From: Ficedula albicollis
Lineage: Eukaryota; Chordata; Aves; Passeriformes; Muscicapidae
Direction of reading: 5' to 3'
Assembly (NCBI RefSeq): GCF_000247815.1
Contig: NC_021681.1
Coordinates: forward strand, 6,012,713 to 6,076,712
Length of the DNA: 64,000 bases
Shown here: piece by piece, positions 13,414-25,400 of the stretch
How positions within the stretch are numbered: the first letter of the stretch is position 1
Layout of the letters: each line of letters begins with the position of its first letter
Program-made: the position numbers and the translations under genes
Notes under the pieces: generated by a model
What the model saw: only the letters and a program-made list of their open reading frames with translations
Told to the model about the DNA's origin: nothing
Database searches by the model: none

Positions 13414-13419
13414 CGGGGC

Positions 13420-13900
13420 CAGCGCTGCCGCCGCAGCCGCCGGAGCTGCCCTCCCTCGGCGGGCATCCCGCACTCCCGCCGTGCTGCGGCTGCTCCCAGC
13501 CGGGGCTCCCCGCCCTGAGGCCGAGCCCTCACAGTGTTTATTTACCCCGGGGCCGAGCTCCGCTCCGAGCTGCCCGACGCCCCAGCCCAGGCTGGCCGGC
13601 CGACCCGCACTCCTGCCTTGTTTCCTTCCTTCCTTCCCGCTGCCCGCCCTCCTTCCTTCCTCCCCCCCCTCCTTTGCGCCTTCCCCAGCCTGGCGGCGGG
13701 TACGGCGCGGCCCCGCGGCGGCAGCGCTGCGCATGCGCTGGGGCGGCGCCTGCGCAGTGCCGGCACGGAGATGGGCAGGGTAGGGCGGGCCGGGGACACG
13801 GGGGGGACAGCGGAGGGACATGGGGGGACACCGCGGGACACGGGCGGTCACGGAGCCGTGCTGCCCGCGAGAGGGGCTGGGATGCGCTCAGGCCTGTCAG
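13420..13900. promoter_or_regulatory. Bidirectional CpG-rich promoter between CEP63 and ANAPC13
   Basis: CEP63 runs left and ANAPC13 runs right from this very GC- and CpG-rich block, which contains GC boxes and NRF1-type motifs but no clear TATA box. Divergent CEP63-ANAPC13 arrangement is also what I recall from mammals. Transcription starts probably fall near 13.55-13.80 kb, but I cannot place them from sequence alone. Long ORFs here on both strands are products of high GC. Confidence 0.8.
13729..13738. promoter_or_regulatory. NRF1 binding palindrome
   Basis: GCGCATGCGC is the perfect core NRF1 palindrome, in the CpG-rich promoter. A near match, TGCGCAGTGC, follows at 13751-13760. NRF1 commonly drives housekeeping and divergent promoters, so it may serve both genes. 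Confidence 0.7.
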
Positions 13901-13926
13901 CCGACAGCCGACAGCCGACAGCCGGC
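13898..13926. repeat. Short 7-bp tandem repeat (CAGCCGA)
   Basis: About four head-to-tail units of CAGCCGA/CAGCCGG lie just downstream of the shared promoter, in the presumed first intron or 5' UTR of ANAPC13. Confidence 0.8.
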
Positions 13927-14611
13927 GGGTGCTAGGCCTGTCTCGGTTTTGGATGAGTGTCAGTTCTCTCATACCCCCCCCAGGATGAGCTGCCTGCTGC
14001 TGCTGCCCCACAGGGTCACAGCGGGGTGAGGGCCTGGGGTGACCCTTCAAGGAGGGCAGAGTACAATGAAACACTCTGGAGTAATTATAGTAGCTGGGGA
14101 TGAAAGATAGGTCTCGTTTTGCTTCTGTTTCACCGGTTTTCTGGCCTTCAGGTTCGGGCAGAATTCTGAGTACCTTGAAGTCCTTCGTTGTGACGCTCCC
14201 AGACATGTGAAGGAGTGGGTGAGGCACGGCACTGCTCAGGGGCTGCAACTGGGCAGCTCTAGGTGCTCAAACTCACTCAAATCAGACTTCTGAAAGTCAG
14301 TCAGTAGATATAAACACATGTAAATATCATTAATAATAACCAGCTGGTTTTATATAGTCATCGCCGATGCATATCAATCTGCAATTCACTTTGATAGAGT
14401 TCTTTTCAGATGAAGTTGTTCTCCTGTGGTTATAATCCTTTTTTGATTGGTTTAGGGAAATCAAGGTTCTCCTTGTAAGTTTAAACTTCATAAGGATTGC
14501 ATCAAAGCTGGAGCAAGCCTGTAGCCCAGCCTGCAGCTCCTTGGCTGGGGATGTTGTTAAAACAGCATCTGCTTTGTGTCACAGGTTTAGCTGCTCCCGC
14601 CCGCTGTGACG

Positions 14612-14710
14612 ATGGACAGCGAGGTGCAGAGGGATGGCAGGATCCTGGATCTGATCGATGATGCATGGAGGGAAGATAAATTGCCCTACGAGGATGTGGC
14701 CATCCCTCTG
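14612..14710 (+). CDS. ANAPC13: ANAPC13 coding exon 1
   Basis: The exon has 99 nt of coding sequence (MDSEVQRDGRILDLIDDAW through EDVAIPL), ending on a complete codon at the donor GTAGGT. Confidence 0.97.
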
Positions 14711-16944
14711 GTAGGTGAATTGCTACTTAGCAAGCTGAGTTAAGGCTGCTGTGTTCATCACAGCCCCTCCCAAGAAAAGGCACAGCGTGTTGCTCATGGT
14801 GAGGCTAATTTGTGTAGAAGGCTCCTGGATCCGACTCCTTCCTTGCCCTGTATGCCAGTCATTCCTGTGTGCATGAGGATAGGGGTGTTTCTGTCCCTTG
14901 TCCCCTGAATCTTCTCAGAACTGGAGTGTCCTTCCCATTGCACTGTCCTGGGTTTGGCACCAGGGAGAAGTAGAATCATTCTTTCTCTCTGCTTCCCTTT
15001 CTTGTTCCTAGTGTTTGAGGTACTTTCCCGGTTGGTCTGGAGAGCAGAGGATCAGTCTCAAACTGACAGTTCCAGTCTTGGTTACTCTTTATTTCCACTT
15101 CCTGCAATGCCATTAAAAGAAGCTGAAAAGTTTTCATAGATGTTTCAAAGCAGTCTTTTCCAGATACAGTGTTGCTGTTGGCAGCTCCAAGACAGCAGTA
15201 AAGGACTGGCAGGTGCAGCAGGACTCTTGCTGCTGTGCTGTGTCCAATGCATGGCACCTTTGCTTTCATCCAGGGTACAGCTGCAAGGCTGGAGAGGGGA
15301 AGCAGGGGAAAAGCTACTGCTGATCCCACAGAACACAGAGCTGAAGCTTCAGATCTCCCACACTGACACCTTTCCTTAGCTATTTTGAAACTTCCAGGGA
15401 AGTTAGAGGTAGCTGAGGATTTTCCCTTCCCTTTTTCTCTCTGGTACATGAGTTTTACCCCTGCTAGCACAGATAAAGCAGCCACAGGGATTCTGGGGTG
15501 CTGGCTTCTTTCAAAGGAAAGACACTTCCAAATATGTGACATGGCTCAAGCTTTAGCCCTGCCACCACTGGCTTCTCAGAGAGGTGAGGAGCAGCTGCAC
15601 AACTCAAAATCCATTTGTACAGCACACATTTTCCTGCCAAGAACTGGGCTTGAGGGAAGCATCTTGCAGAAGTGTGATTCTCAGCTAAAAGAGCCCAAGC
15701 CCTCCTTTGCTTGGGATAACCTTTTTTAGGCAGGCTGAGTATCATAAACAGGTTCCTTGCTGACAGTTGCCTTCACCCTGAGTCTAAACACTACTGTTTC
15801 TTCCCTTTGAGCCATCTTGTGATGCCTTACATTCACATACAGATGACAGCCTCAGAGAAGGAAGCCTCACCAACAATAGAAAGAAAGGCTTGGCTGTGGA
15901 TATAAAGATCCCCAGAGATAGGATTGGCTCTGATCACATAGAAAAGCCAGCATGAATTCACAGGGGACTTATTCAAGGACATTGCAGAGGAGCAACCAGA
16001 AAAGCTGTGGAAGTGGTATTTGAGCCTGTCCTGAGAATCTGCTCCAGTGCTCACTCAGGACATTTCTGGGAACTCAAATGGGTTCGAATCATTCACTGTT
16101 TTCAAAACTGAAACATTTTATTTAGCTCATGCTGGGATTTCCAGAGGTCTAGAAGTCAGAATTCCTTCCCAAATGGTATCTGGCAGAATAGCACACACTC
16201 AGTGTGATTACACCAATACAGCAAGACAGAACAAAAAATAGAAGGAAGGAAAATGAAATCTCAGTTAAACTTTCCTCCCCTTAGTGTGCTGTGAGCAGCT
16301 CTGTGGCACACCTGGCAGGGGGTTCTGGCTTCTGCTGTTGGTACAGAACAGCTACACGTGAGTCCAGCTTACAGACAGAAAGGACTTCTCACATGCCATA
16401 GGAAAGGAACATTTTAGAGAACCAGTTGTCTGCAGTATTTGTATTCTTGGCAACAGCAGAAGCAGCACATTGCAAACAAACAGTGGAATAAATGCATTGT
16501 ACTGTTATTTACTTACTTTGCATTTGCTGTATATTCTCCCTCACTGCATGTGCAGTCTGAGTGTATAGCAAGGCCCCAGGGTCCTGGAAAACAATTTACC
16601 TTTCAGATTAAGCACCATATTCAAATGAAAATAATACTGTTCATGACAGGGCTCAGCAATATTTTTAAGTGGATCAGTATGTATGATGTTTATTGTTCAG
16701 ATGCACCCTCTGGTCTCGTTTGTGGGTTTTTGTATCTATGCATACAAATCATAACAACCTGCTGCTTGCAGGAAGTGTATTACATGTGGAATGCATTGTA
16801 CCTGTGCTTTGTTCTCAGAATGAGCTCCCTGAACCAGAGCAAGACAACGGTGGCACCACTGAGTCTGTGAAAGAGCAAGAAATGAAGTGGACAGATTTGG
16901 CTCTCCAGTACCTCCATGAAAATGTTCCACCCACGGGAAATTAG
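14612..16944 (+). CDS. ANAPC13: ANAPC13, anaphase-promoting complex subunit 13
   Basis: APC13 (Swm1 homologue) is a very small subunit of the APC/C ubiquitin ligase. It stabilises the TPR subunits of the complex, which drives mitotic exit by ubiquitinating cyclins and securin. Two coding exons, 14612-14710 (33 codons) and 16819-16944 (41 codons plus stop), give exactly 74 residues, the length I recall for the vertebrate protein. The product starts MDSEVQRDGRILDLIDDAW and ends LQYLHENVPPTGN. The ATG at 14612 follows an acceptor at about 14585, so a noncoding first exon lies upstream in the CpG-rich promoter. No other frame gives a comparable product. Confidence 0.98.
16819..16944 (+). CDS. ANAPC13: ANAPC13 coding exon 2 with stop
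   Basis: Acceptor GTTCTCAG is followed by NELPEPEQDNGGTTESV through HENVPPTGN and a TAG stop at 16942-16944. Confidence 0.97.
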   Translation, partial: NELPEPEQDNGGTTESVKEQEMKWTDLALQYLHENVPPTGN

Positions 16945-17247
16945 TGAATCAGTAGGGTTTTATACAGTGGATCCATGAATGCAACATAAAAATATTTTTT
17001 AGCTGACCATTGCTGTCATCAGCTGCCCTAAGGAGAAAACAACATTTCAGAAACTTTCAGATTCCAACAGTGGTTCTGCTCACAATGAAGAGTTTAAAAT
17101 GCTTCTTTCTTGAATGTGAAATTGCAGAGTCTCTGGCATCTCAGAGCCAAGTGCAAAATGTTTCATGCTTATAAGATTATTTCATGTTTTCTGTTATATT
17201 GTTCTTAAGTTGGTGCCAATTCTGATCTTAAATGTTTTCTGCACATG

Positions 17248-17253
17248 ATTAAA
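17248..17253 (+). terminator. ANAPC13 poly(A) signal candidate (ATTAAA)
   Basis: ATTAAA about 300 nt after the ANAPC13 stop is the first plausible polyadenylation hexamer, followed by T-rich sequence. Confidence 0.5.
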
Positions 17254-17259
17254 AAAAGT

Positions 17260-19415
17260 TTTTACTGTCTTAAATTGCAATTAATCTCAAAGCTCACTGT
17301 GGGATTATTGTCTAGAGTTCAGTGTTCAAAACCCAGATAGCTGTGAGTTGTTGCCATATTTAACACGTATGAGGCTGAGGCAGGATGTGTGGGGCAGGTG
17401 TGAAAGGTTGGTCAGCAGAATCAAGAGTGTGGAATAACCTGTAAGCACTTGAATTCCTACTCTTAGGATCTGATGGTGGTGGTGGACAGCATTTCCAGTG
17501 CTGACATCCTGGGAATGTTTGCCAATGTGTACAGTGAGTCTAATTTATGCTGAAATGGTGGTTACTCAAAATTGTGGTCTCTGAGGGATGGTTGAGAGTT
17601 CCAAGGAAGAATCTGCCAGTCGCAGTGTAGGGCCTCTTGAAGTGAGAGCCACTCGGATGAGCAACCTTAGATGGGAAATGAAAACCCAAAAAAAGCGATG
17701 GGAAAAAGAAATGAGTAGGGCTTAGCTTCAGGCCACAAATTGTTACCTCTTTTTGTATTGAGATGAAAGGCAGGCCCTCTTGATTTACCTTATTTTATCT
17801 CTGATTCTCAGACGTCTTTTGCAACAGGTAAAAGCCTTCTGTTCTTCATGTTTCACTGTTGGACCAATTCCGTCTCACCATTGGCAGAACTTCTTGCTAA
17901 GGGAAAATATTTTGACAGAGTTTAGGATTACTGGTAGAGGTGAGAAAGGAGCTGGAAGGAAAACAATATTTAAATTATATTATTTTGCCAGTGCAGCAGA
18001 AAAAGCACTGTCCTGGAGCTTGCAGATCCACAGATGTTTTTTGGTGTCTATTCTTAGTGTTTATAGTCTTCAAAATAACCAGCCCCAACTTTTGCCTGGG
18101 TGATTATCAAATGGGATCACAGCATGGCACACGTTCAGTGAGACTCAGATTGCTGAGCTGCTTGATGCTGAAGAGCTTAAGGTGCTTGTGAAAGAATCAT
18201 GCTAGGCACATGTTCTGCCTCAAGTGTGATCCATGCCATCACCAGAGGAGCAGCACACACTTGTCTGAACGAAAAGGAGCTGCAGGCAGCAGGAAGAAGG
18301 ATTAACCTGAGAATTAGCAAAGTCAAAAAGCTTAATAAGTACAGCATGGACCAAAGAATCAGCTATGCCACTGGGAACTGTAATAGTTCAGCTCCTCATT
18401 GGATCATCACCAGGGGAAAGAAAGCAGAGCCTGGGCTTAATGAGGTATTTCTAATCCACCCCACGTTCCTTTTCCCTGGCCCATGTTAGAAGAATTTGAT
18501 AAGAAAACACCAGGCAAAACTACCACCCAACTTCTCTCCAGCAGCCATCCCTTCTCCTTCCCCTTCTCATCCCTTTACAAACTCCCCACCACCCTCGTTT
18601 TCCCAATTTTGCCACTATTCCTTCCAGCTCCAATTTCACACCTCCTTTCCTGCCCCTGACAGTTGTCTTTCCTTGGTGATCTCCTTCCTCCCATCCAGCA
18701 AGGAAAGAAAAATCTTTCTTACTTGAATTAGAGCTGGATTTGTGAGGTTCCAGCCGGTCCATAAGAAAATGTGGGAATGCCAGTTATTCCAAGTGTTACC
18801 CAAGACAGCAGTTGCTTGGGAGCCCACTGGAGAGCCAGACACCTTGAAGTGGTACTTTCCCTTTGTCACAACACAGTGGACCTGTCTCCTGCCTGAGGTG
18901 GTGACAGGATTTGGGCCATGGCACTCAGGAGAGCAGGAAGGACATGGGAGATAGTAGGGATGATCATGAACTCTCCAAAGGCAGGGCCCTGTGAAACCAA
19001 GTGCCAGCCCCACCCAGATGCTTCTCAGGCTTGCAGTGACATCTACAATCTTCCTGACATTCTTTGCAAAAGACAAATAGACAGGCAATAATTTCCCTAG
19101 TTTCAACACGTGTAGGCAAATTGCTGCTTACAGGGTGATACCAACCATTTGTGTCTTTGATTAGTCATCCCTCAAGGCAAACTATATTTAAATTAAGGAA
19201 ACCTGCTAGAATAGAAGGTGCCCCACCTTCTTATGAAGAAGCTTCATTTGACTGGTCTTCATTTCTTGGCTGGTAACTTCCTCCTTTCACCACACCTACT
19301 GTTACTGGCAGAAAAAAAAGCAAGCAAACTGCTGTCAGAGCCAGCAGACACATGCCAGAGAAATTGTGGGATCCTTCAAATCTCTTGCCCATAGAAGTTC
19401 CATGTGGAAGTCCAT
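17260..19415. other. ANAPC13-LIPH intergenic interval
   Basis: This roughly 2.1-kb interval should contain the LIPH promoter near its right end. It holds a pyrimidine-rich stretch at about 18530-18690 but no CpG island and no exon I can support. The short ORFs here have no recognisable product. Confidence 0.6.
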
Positions 19416-19467
19416 ATGCTGAGACTGTGTGTTGTGTTCATCTACCTTTTGTATGGGGTGAAAACAG
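19416..19467 (+). CDS. LIPH: LIPH coding exon 1 (signal peptide)
   Basis: ATG at 19416 opens [17 protein letters not shown], a hydrophobic signal peptide. The exon leaves in phase 1 at the donor GTAAGA, which fits the exon at 23351 and creates Asp18. It is too short to show as an ORF. The MLR start and the join to DPQETCPAF parallel the mammalian protein. Confidence 0.88.
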
Positions 19468-22400
19468 GTAAGAACTCAACCATTTGTTTTGAATGTTTTT
19501 TGTACCAAATATAACAGATTTTCTGTGCTTTACAGCAACATGAATGTACCTGCCCTCTGCATTTACAGTTACTGCACAGGGTTTCTCACTAGCATTATTT
19601 ATTTTGACAAAGCAAATTATACTGGTTACATGAATGTAGTCAGTTCTAAGGGTTCCAAATGGAACACCAGAACTATTTTTTATTATCTTTTCCTCCCTTT
19701 GCAAACATTTCTCTTATGTAAGCACTATCCATCGACACTGAAAATGTCATTCGAAATCTTCAGAGGATAATGATTTCTTCTCAGGGGTGTCATGTATGAC
19801 AGAGGCAAAGGATGAATTACCATTTATGAACAATAAGCTCCATTTGATAGCCTCACAGCCCTACAAGAACAAACCTGTGTAACAATAAGCAAATGTACTG
19901 CCTTGTGTTAGCATACACATGGGAGCAAGGCAAGTTACAGCTCTCTGCTTTGTAGGGAAAAGAAACAGGGTTAAAAAAAACAGTGTTCTTATAAATACTA
20001 ACTTGTGTCTCATCGGGTCCTCCAGAGTAATCTCAGGGTCGCCTTTTGCTTGGTTTGTTTGATACTCTGTAGGAAATGCAGTCAGAGAAGTGGGAAAAGA
20101 GAATGGTGTGAAAAGGCACCTATGGAATGCAGTGAGTTATTGAGGACCAGTGTAGAAGTGGAGGGCACACCCTCTGTGTGGAAAAGTGATGGAATCTGCA
20201 CCACCGTGGTGTGGTAGTGAAGTGTGCTTAAAGGGGGAAAGATGTTGTTGATGGTTAAGACCAGTGTGATGACACACACTGTACAAAGCCCAGACAAGGT
20301 GGCAGGGGCTGGAGGGCCAGAGCTCCTGCAGACAGAGAAGCAGCGACACACTCACCTGAGCTCCATGCAGGTGCTCGCTGGGCGAGCAGCTCTGTGTCCC
20401 AAGGACCACAGCTGGGACAGCCACACATCCGGCCAAGTGACCACTGACCCACTGAGGTGATCTGCTGGAACTTCCCTTTGCAAGAGGACAGGCTGGTAAA
20501 AACCTCAGCTGCTACTTTCTTCATGCAGACAGCTCGGTACCACAGCCCCAAAATGCCACCATGGCAATCCCTGCCTGTCCATAGGATCAACATCAAAGGA
20601 AAAGCCTCCAAACAGCATCTCCTGGGAAGGAATGAGAGACACCAGGGGAATGCAGGCCTTAAGAGCACTGACTGCAGGCAATATCAGGAGTCTGCCTGGG
20701 ACTGTTCCACTCCCTGAAACACTCCCACCTGGAAGTATTTAACTTCAGAATATATACACACACATATATATATATATTGTATATATATGAAACTTCAGAA
20801 CCAAGTTATTCTGAAGATGCCTCCACTGCTGCAATAGCACCTTGGAGGCTGATCTCAGGCTCGAGACCAAGCATGTGCAGCTCCCTGGCAGGTACATGGA
20901 TTTAGCACATTTTTATACTCCCTGCTGCAGGCTCTGGGAGATCAGAGCACTTTGTCCAGCAAACCACTGTTTGCCTTCTATTTTACATATCAGAAAACAG
21001 AGCAGAAGGAGAATTGGGATTGCAGAGTCTGTCTAGCAAGCTAAGGTAGGGCTGGAAATGAGTTACTGGGATGCTGGGTTAATGGCCATGTTCATTCCCC
21101 TTTACTGGAGGGGAGTGAGCTGTTGGACATGGATTAAGTACAGTGACAGGGGATAAGTTTCTACCTTATTTATTTACTTGCAGAGCAAATCTCAGTAAGC
21201 CACCTGCCCCAGTCATCCTGGAGTTTCAGAGACACTTCCAGCCATTTGGGTAGGAGTCACTGTGCTTAGCAGAAGGAAGAGCAAAGCCAGAATAACTGGC
21301 CATCCTCATGTGTCAGTTTTTGAACACATGGTATATGAGGCTGGGATTGGCACCAGCTTGCCAGAAGAGAAGCTGGCAGATTTTCTCCCCTTATTAGCAC
21401 TGATTTGATTTTGTTAATCAAAACAGAACCAATCCAACAGACCTGGTGCAGATATAACAAGGTTCTTTATACAGTCCCTGTGTTAGGTATCAGCAAATGC
21501 TGACCAGCTCTTTGAAAGTACTTCTGTACCAGAAGGTTTGGGTTGTTCTGATGACAAACATAGTGCTCCTCTGGGCAAGCCTCAGCACAGTGCAGGAGAT
21601 ACAGAAACAAATTAAGCAATCAGTGCAATCTTGCACCATATAGAAGTAATTCTTGCCTGGCATTTCTGCCTGTATTGCTGCAGCTTCAGTGGCAGTAAAA
21701 ATAATTAACAACACTATATAGTGCTATTATACAATAACTAAAACAATGCCTTGTTATTAGTAAAACACATAGTTGTATTTTTTTATGCTGCAGTAGCACC
21801 TAGAGGACAGTCACTGATTCTCGCTGTGTGAGCTGGCGTGCATGAGCAAAAGATGTTAATTTTTTTCTGCTAGTTACTTTGGGATCTCCACAAGACCAAC
21901 ATCACAGAACTCTTGCTGCTGTTTCCCTGGAGCATCTTGGCACTGTAAGAATGAGCTGAGAGCAGGCTGGCCAGGAGGCAGCTACCCAGGTCACCTTTCC
22001 TCTTGGGAGCAGGGCCCCGAGTCACACTGCTTCGGGGAGCTCTGAGTGAAGCATTGCAGAGGCAGGACACCCTCCATTCAAAGGCTCTTGATTTCACTGG
22101 GCCTGGCTGAGGGCTCATTTCCCACCACTCCTGTCACACCATTCATATGTTACCATAGGCTTTATATAGGAAGAACTCCATGGATTTCAGATGTCAAAAT
22201 TTATTTCTGAATTTATGGTGGCAATTCAAAATATTCAGTTGGATTTAACTGCAACATCCTTTTAGCCTATTAACTTTTATTTCTGGAGCTCCTGGGGCTT
22301 CTACAAAGTAATTAGCAGAACTGTGGCAACTGAGTAGATTGTTTTATGTGCTGGGCACATAGCATTTCTATCACTCTCATGCTCCTGATTTCCTGAGGAG

Positions 22401-25400
22401 GAGAAAAGGGAAAGATGCTCATAGAAACTGTGAGAGTTTCATCATTCAGAAATTAAAATGCATAGAGCATTGGAGATTTGCTAGAGCATAATTAACTTGC
22501 AGCTGCAGGTTTTCTAAACCCTGCTACCTACTGCACAGTCCTTTAAGCAACAAAGATCAGGAAGATTCCTCTAGGAATTGTAGCCTGAACAATTACTGCA
22601 GCCCTGGACATATGTGTGGGAGAAACACTCTCCCCCACAAGGTTCTTCAATAAGATTACAAGGATTTGAGGGAAAGGACTGTGAGCCAGGAAAAGGCTAC
22701 TAAACCTGGGAGGGCCTTCATAAGCAGTGTCTGTCTGAAGACAGTTATTCCATTCCCTGCCTGTGCCCTGACGGAGACTGCATTGGGCTCTGAAGGCTCA
22801 ACTGCTGTTCTGCAAAGAACAAAGACAGGCTTTCCAATGGCAGAGGCCATCCCATTGAGCAGTATTTACATCAAATTCAGTTACACTTCAGCTGTGTATA
22901 AAGCATAATTACCATCTCACAGACTCAGGGGTGCCCCATTTTGCTGTCTGGAATACCAGGCTGCATCTGTACACACAAATGAGCTCATAAACTGGTACAG
23001 CAACCATCTCACCTGTTGGTCTCTAATACCATCCTCACACCAGTGAGATTTTTGGACAGAGTCCCTGCCAACTCCCAGCTGCCACAGGAAGCTGGGCTGT
23101 GGTGTTTGAGGGAATGCTGCTCCAAAAAGGTGTGATTGCTCTCTTTGTTCCAGCACAGCAAGAAAACCTAAGTTTCAAGGTAACTTCAGTCATGAGCATG
23201 ATAGAGAGGAGCGGGAGAGAGGAGACAGGAGCAGCCCCTGTGCTCAGTCAATGCACAACACACTTTCCTGCCCTGCGCAGGGCTGGCACGTACAACAGGC
23301 TAAAGAAAACTCCTTGGTGCCAACTCCAATTGCCACTCTGCTCCTTTCAGACCCTCAGGAGACATGTCCTGCATTTACAGCCCTTGGCTTCGGGAATGCT
23401 TTGATAGGGACAGAGCTGAAAGTGAAGCTGCTGCTCTACACACGGCAGAACCCAACCTGTGCCAAGGAGCTCCACTCAGAAGCCTCCAAGTACCTGGATG
23501 TGACCAAGAAAACAACTTTCATCATCCACGGGTACCGGTTCACAGGCTCTGCCCCCATCTGGATCCCTGACCTGGTGCATCTCCTGCTTTCTGTAGAGGA
23601 CATGAACGTCATCGTTGTGGACTGGAACCAGGGGGCAACGACTCTCAACTACAGTTCTGCTTCCAGGAAGTGCAAAAGAGTTGCTGAGATTCTGAAGAAA
23701 CTTATAGATGAAATGTTGGTAAGTTGGACGCTCACGCTACAATACAGTCATTAAGGCACAGTATGTAAAGGGCACAAGGAAGTGCTTAAACCAGCAGGAT
23801 GTCTGGGAATAGAAACTCCTAAAAAAGGAATACATTAATTTTTGGAAATGCATATTTTCTGCAGTGCCAAATCCTACCCTTGGACTTAATGCAATGGTAT
23901 TTTGGTGCAATATCCAGTTTACACTCTACATCTCTTACATTTCTGGGTATAAAACTCTCCAGACATGTGTTCCCATATATAGAAACTCTACTTCCACTTT
24001 CTGTACATCCAAAGGCAGTTTAAGGGGATCAGCTACAGTTCACAGCTCCTCTAAGGTGTTGCACAGGCAAGGGTGATGCTGGATCCTCAGGATCATAGTT
24101 TCTGCCAATTCCTTGCAGGTACCACATGCAGACAACTGGAATTTTACTCCTGGGGCCCACCAGTGGTTCCTGTCCACACTTGTAGTCATTGTCCCAGGAA
24201 AATACAACCATTGCCTGAACTGTTTTCTCATCACAGCTCTCTGAGGTATAGGCCTCAAACAGGAATGCTGGCTGCTCTGTGGGACTGTCAAAGGGGAAAT
24301 ATCTATACAGAGTGGAACACTCTGGGAGATCTTACATTCCTCCTCCTATTTTTTTTTTTCTGAACACACATGACCATGAGTACTTTTAAATCTCAGATTG
24401 ATGGAGCATCCCTTGACTCCATGCATATGATAGGAGTGAGCCTGGGAGCACACATCTCTGGCTTTGTGGGACAGATGTTTGATGGCACGCTGGGAAGAAT
24501 CACAGGTAAGCCTTCCTCCAGCAGTCCCCCTGCCTCCAGGAAGGGCAGCCCGGAGTGATGCCAGGGCCATGGCTTTGTGCTGCAGGCCTTGACCCCGCGG
24601 GGCCCTTGTACAGGGGCACGGCGCCGAGCGAGAGGCTGGACCCCACGGACGCGCAGTTTGTGGATGTCATTCACTCCGACACCAACGGTACGTGACGCTG
24701 CAGCCCTTCCTTACACGGGAACCCAGAGACTGACTGGGAGCATGGGGAGGGGGGCTGGTGGGCAGCAGGGCTGGGGATCCTGGTCCTTTGGCCCAGGAGC
24801 ACAGCAGACTGCCTCACTGAGCCTCTGGGGCTCTGTGCTGCCCACGCTGTCCCCAGCACTCCCTCAATGCCTTGCATAGCAGACCCATTATCCCCACCCC
24901 ATGGTTCCCTGCATGATGTTTTCATCTCCATCCCACCTCCTAAGAGCTAAACCTGGGGCAAACCTGGACTCTCCCTCAGCCCTGCATTTTTCCAGACCCA
25001 CCAGCCAGGCCAGCATTGTGATGCCAAGCCCCCCCATGCTGCTCCCATGGCCACCCTGCCCCTAACACTTGGCTTTCCTACCTAATTGCTGCCTCTCTTC
25101 TCCCAGCCCTTCCAGGAAGTCAGATTTCAGCAGCACAGCAACAGCCAGGTTTCACATTCCTTTTTCTCTCCTGCACACAAGTGACACAAACCTCCACATT
25201 TTGTACTGTTGCATGCACAGACTTATTTTAGGTACTTGATACCATTGTTAAAATGATCCAGCTGGGTCACAACTGCTTGGCCTGCTGCTAAACAGACAGA
25301 TGACATTAGTATTCCTGTACAAGCAGGCATCTGAGAGCTAAATAATTACTATTTTTTTTCTACTTAGGTTGCTATATTTCCTTCTTGTGCATTTTACAAT

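Larger units (their letters stand above)
10961..13420. other. CEP63 5' region, noncoding, with CR1 fragments
   Basis: This stretch lies between the CEP63 start codon and the CpG-rich promoter, so it should hold the CEP63 5'-UTR intron and UTR exon(s). I cannot place the UTR splice sites. I see two CR1 fragments near its right end and no convincing coding exon; the short ORFs here lack codon or splice support. Confidence 0.6.

Noticed and set aside
13304..14248. ORFs of 130-236 codons on both strands
   Set aside because: They lie in a CpG-rich promoter, where stop codons are rare. Low-complexity Pro/Arg/Ala content and no family similarity.
23099..23404. ORF just upstream of LIPH exon 2 as an alternative N-terminus
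   Set aside because: No signal peptide and no phase match to exon 2; the 19416 exon fits both criteria.
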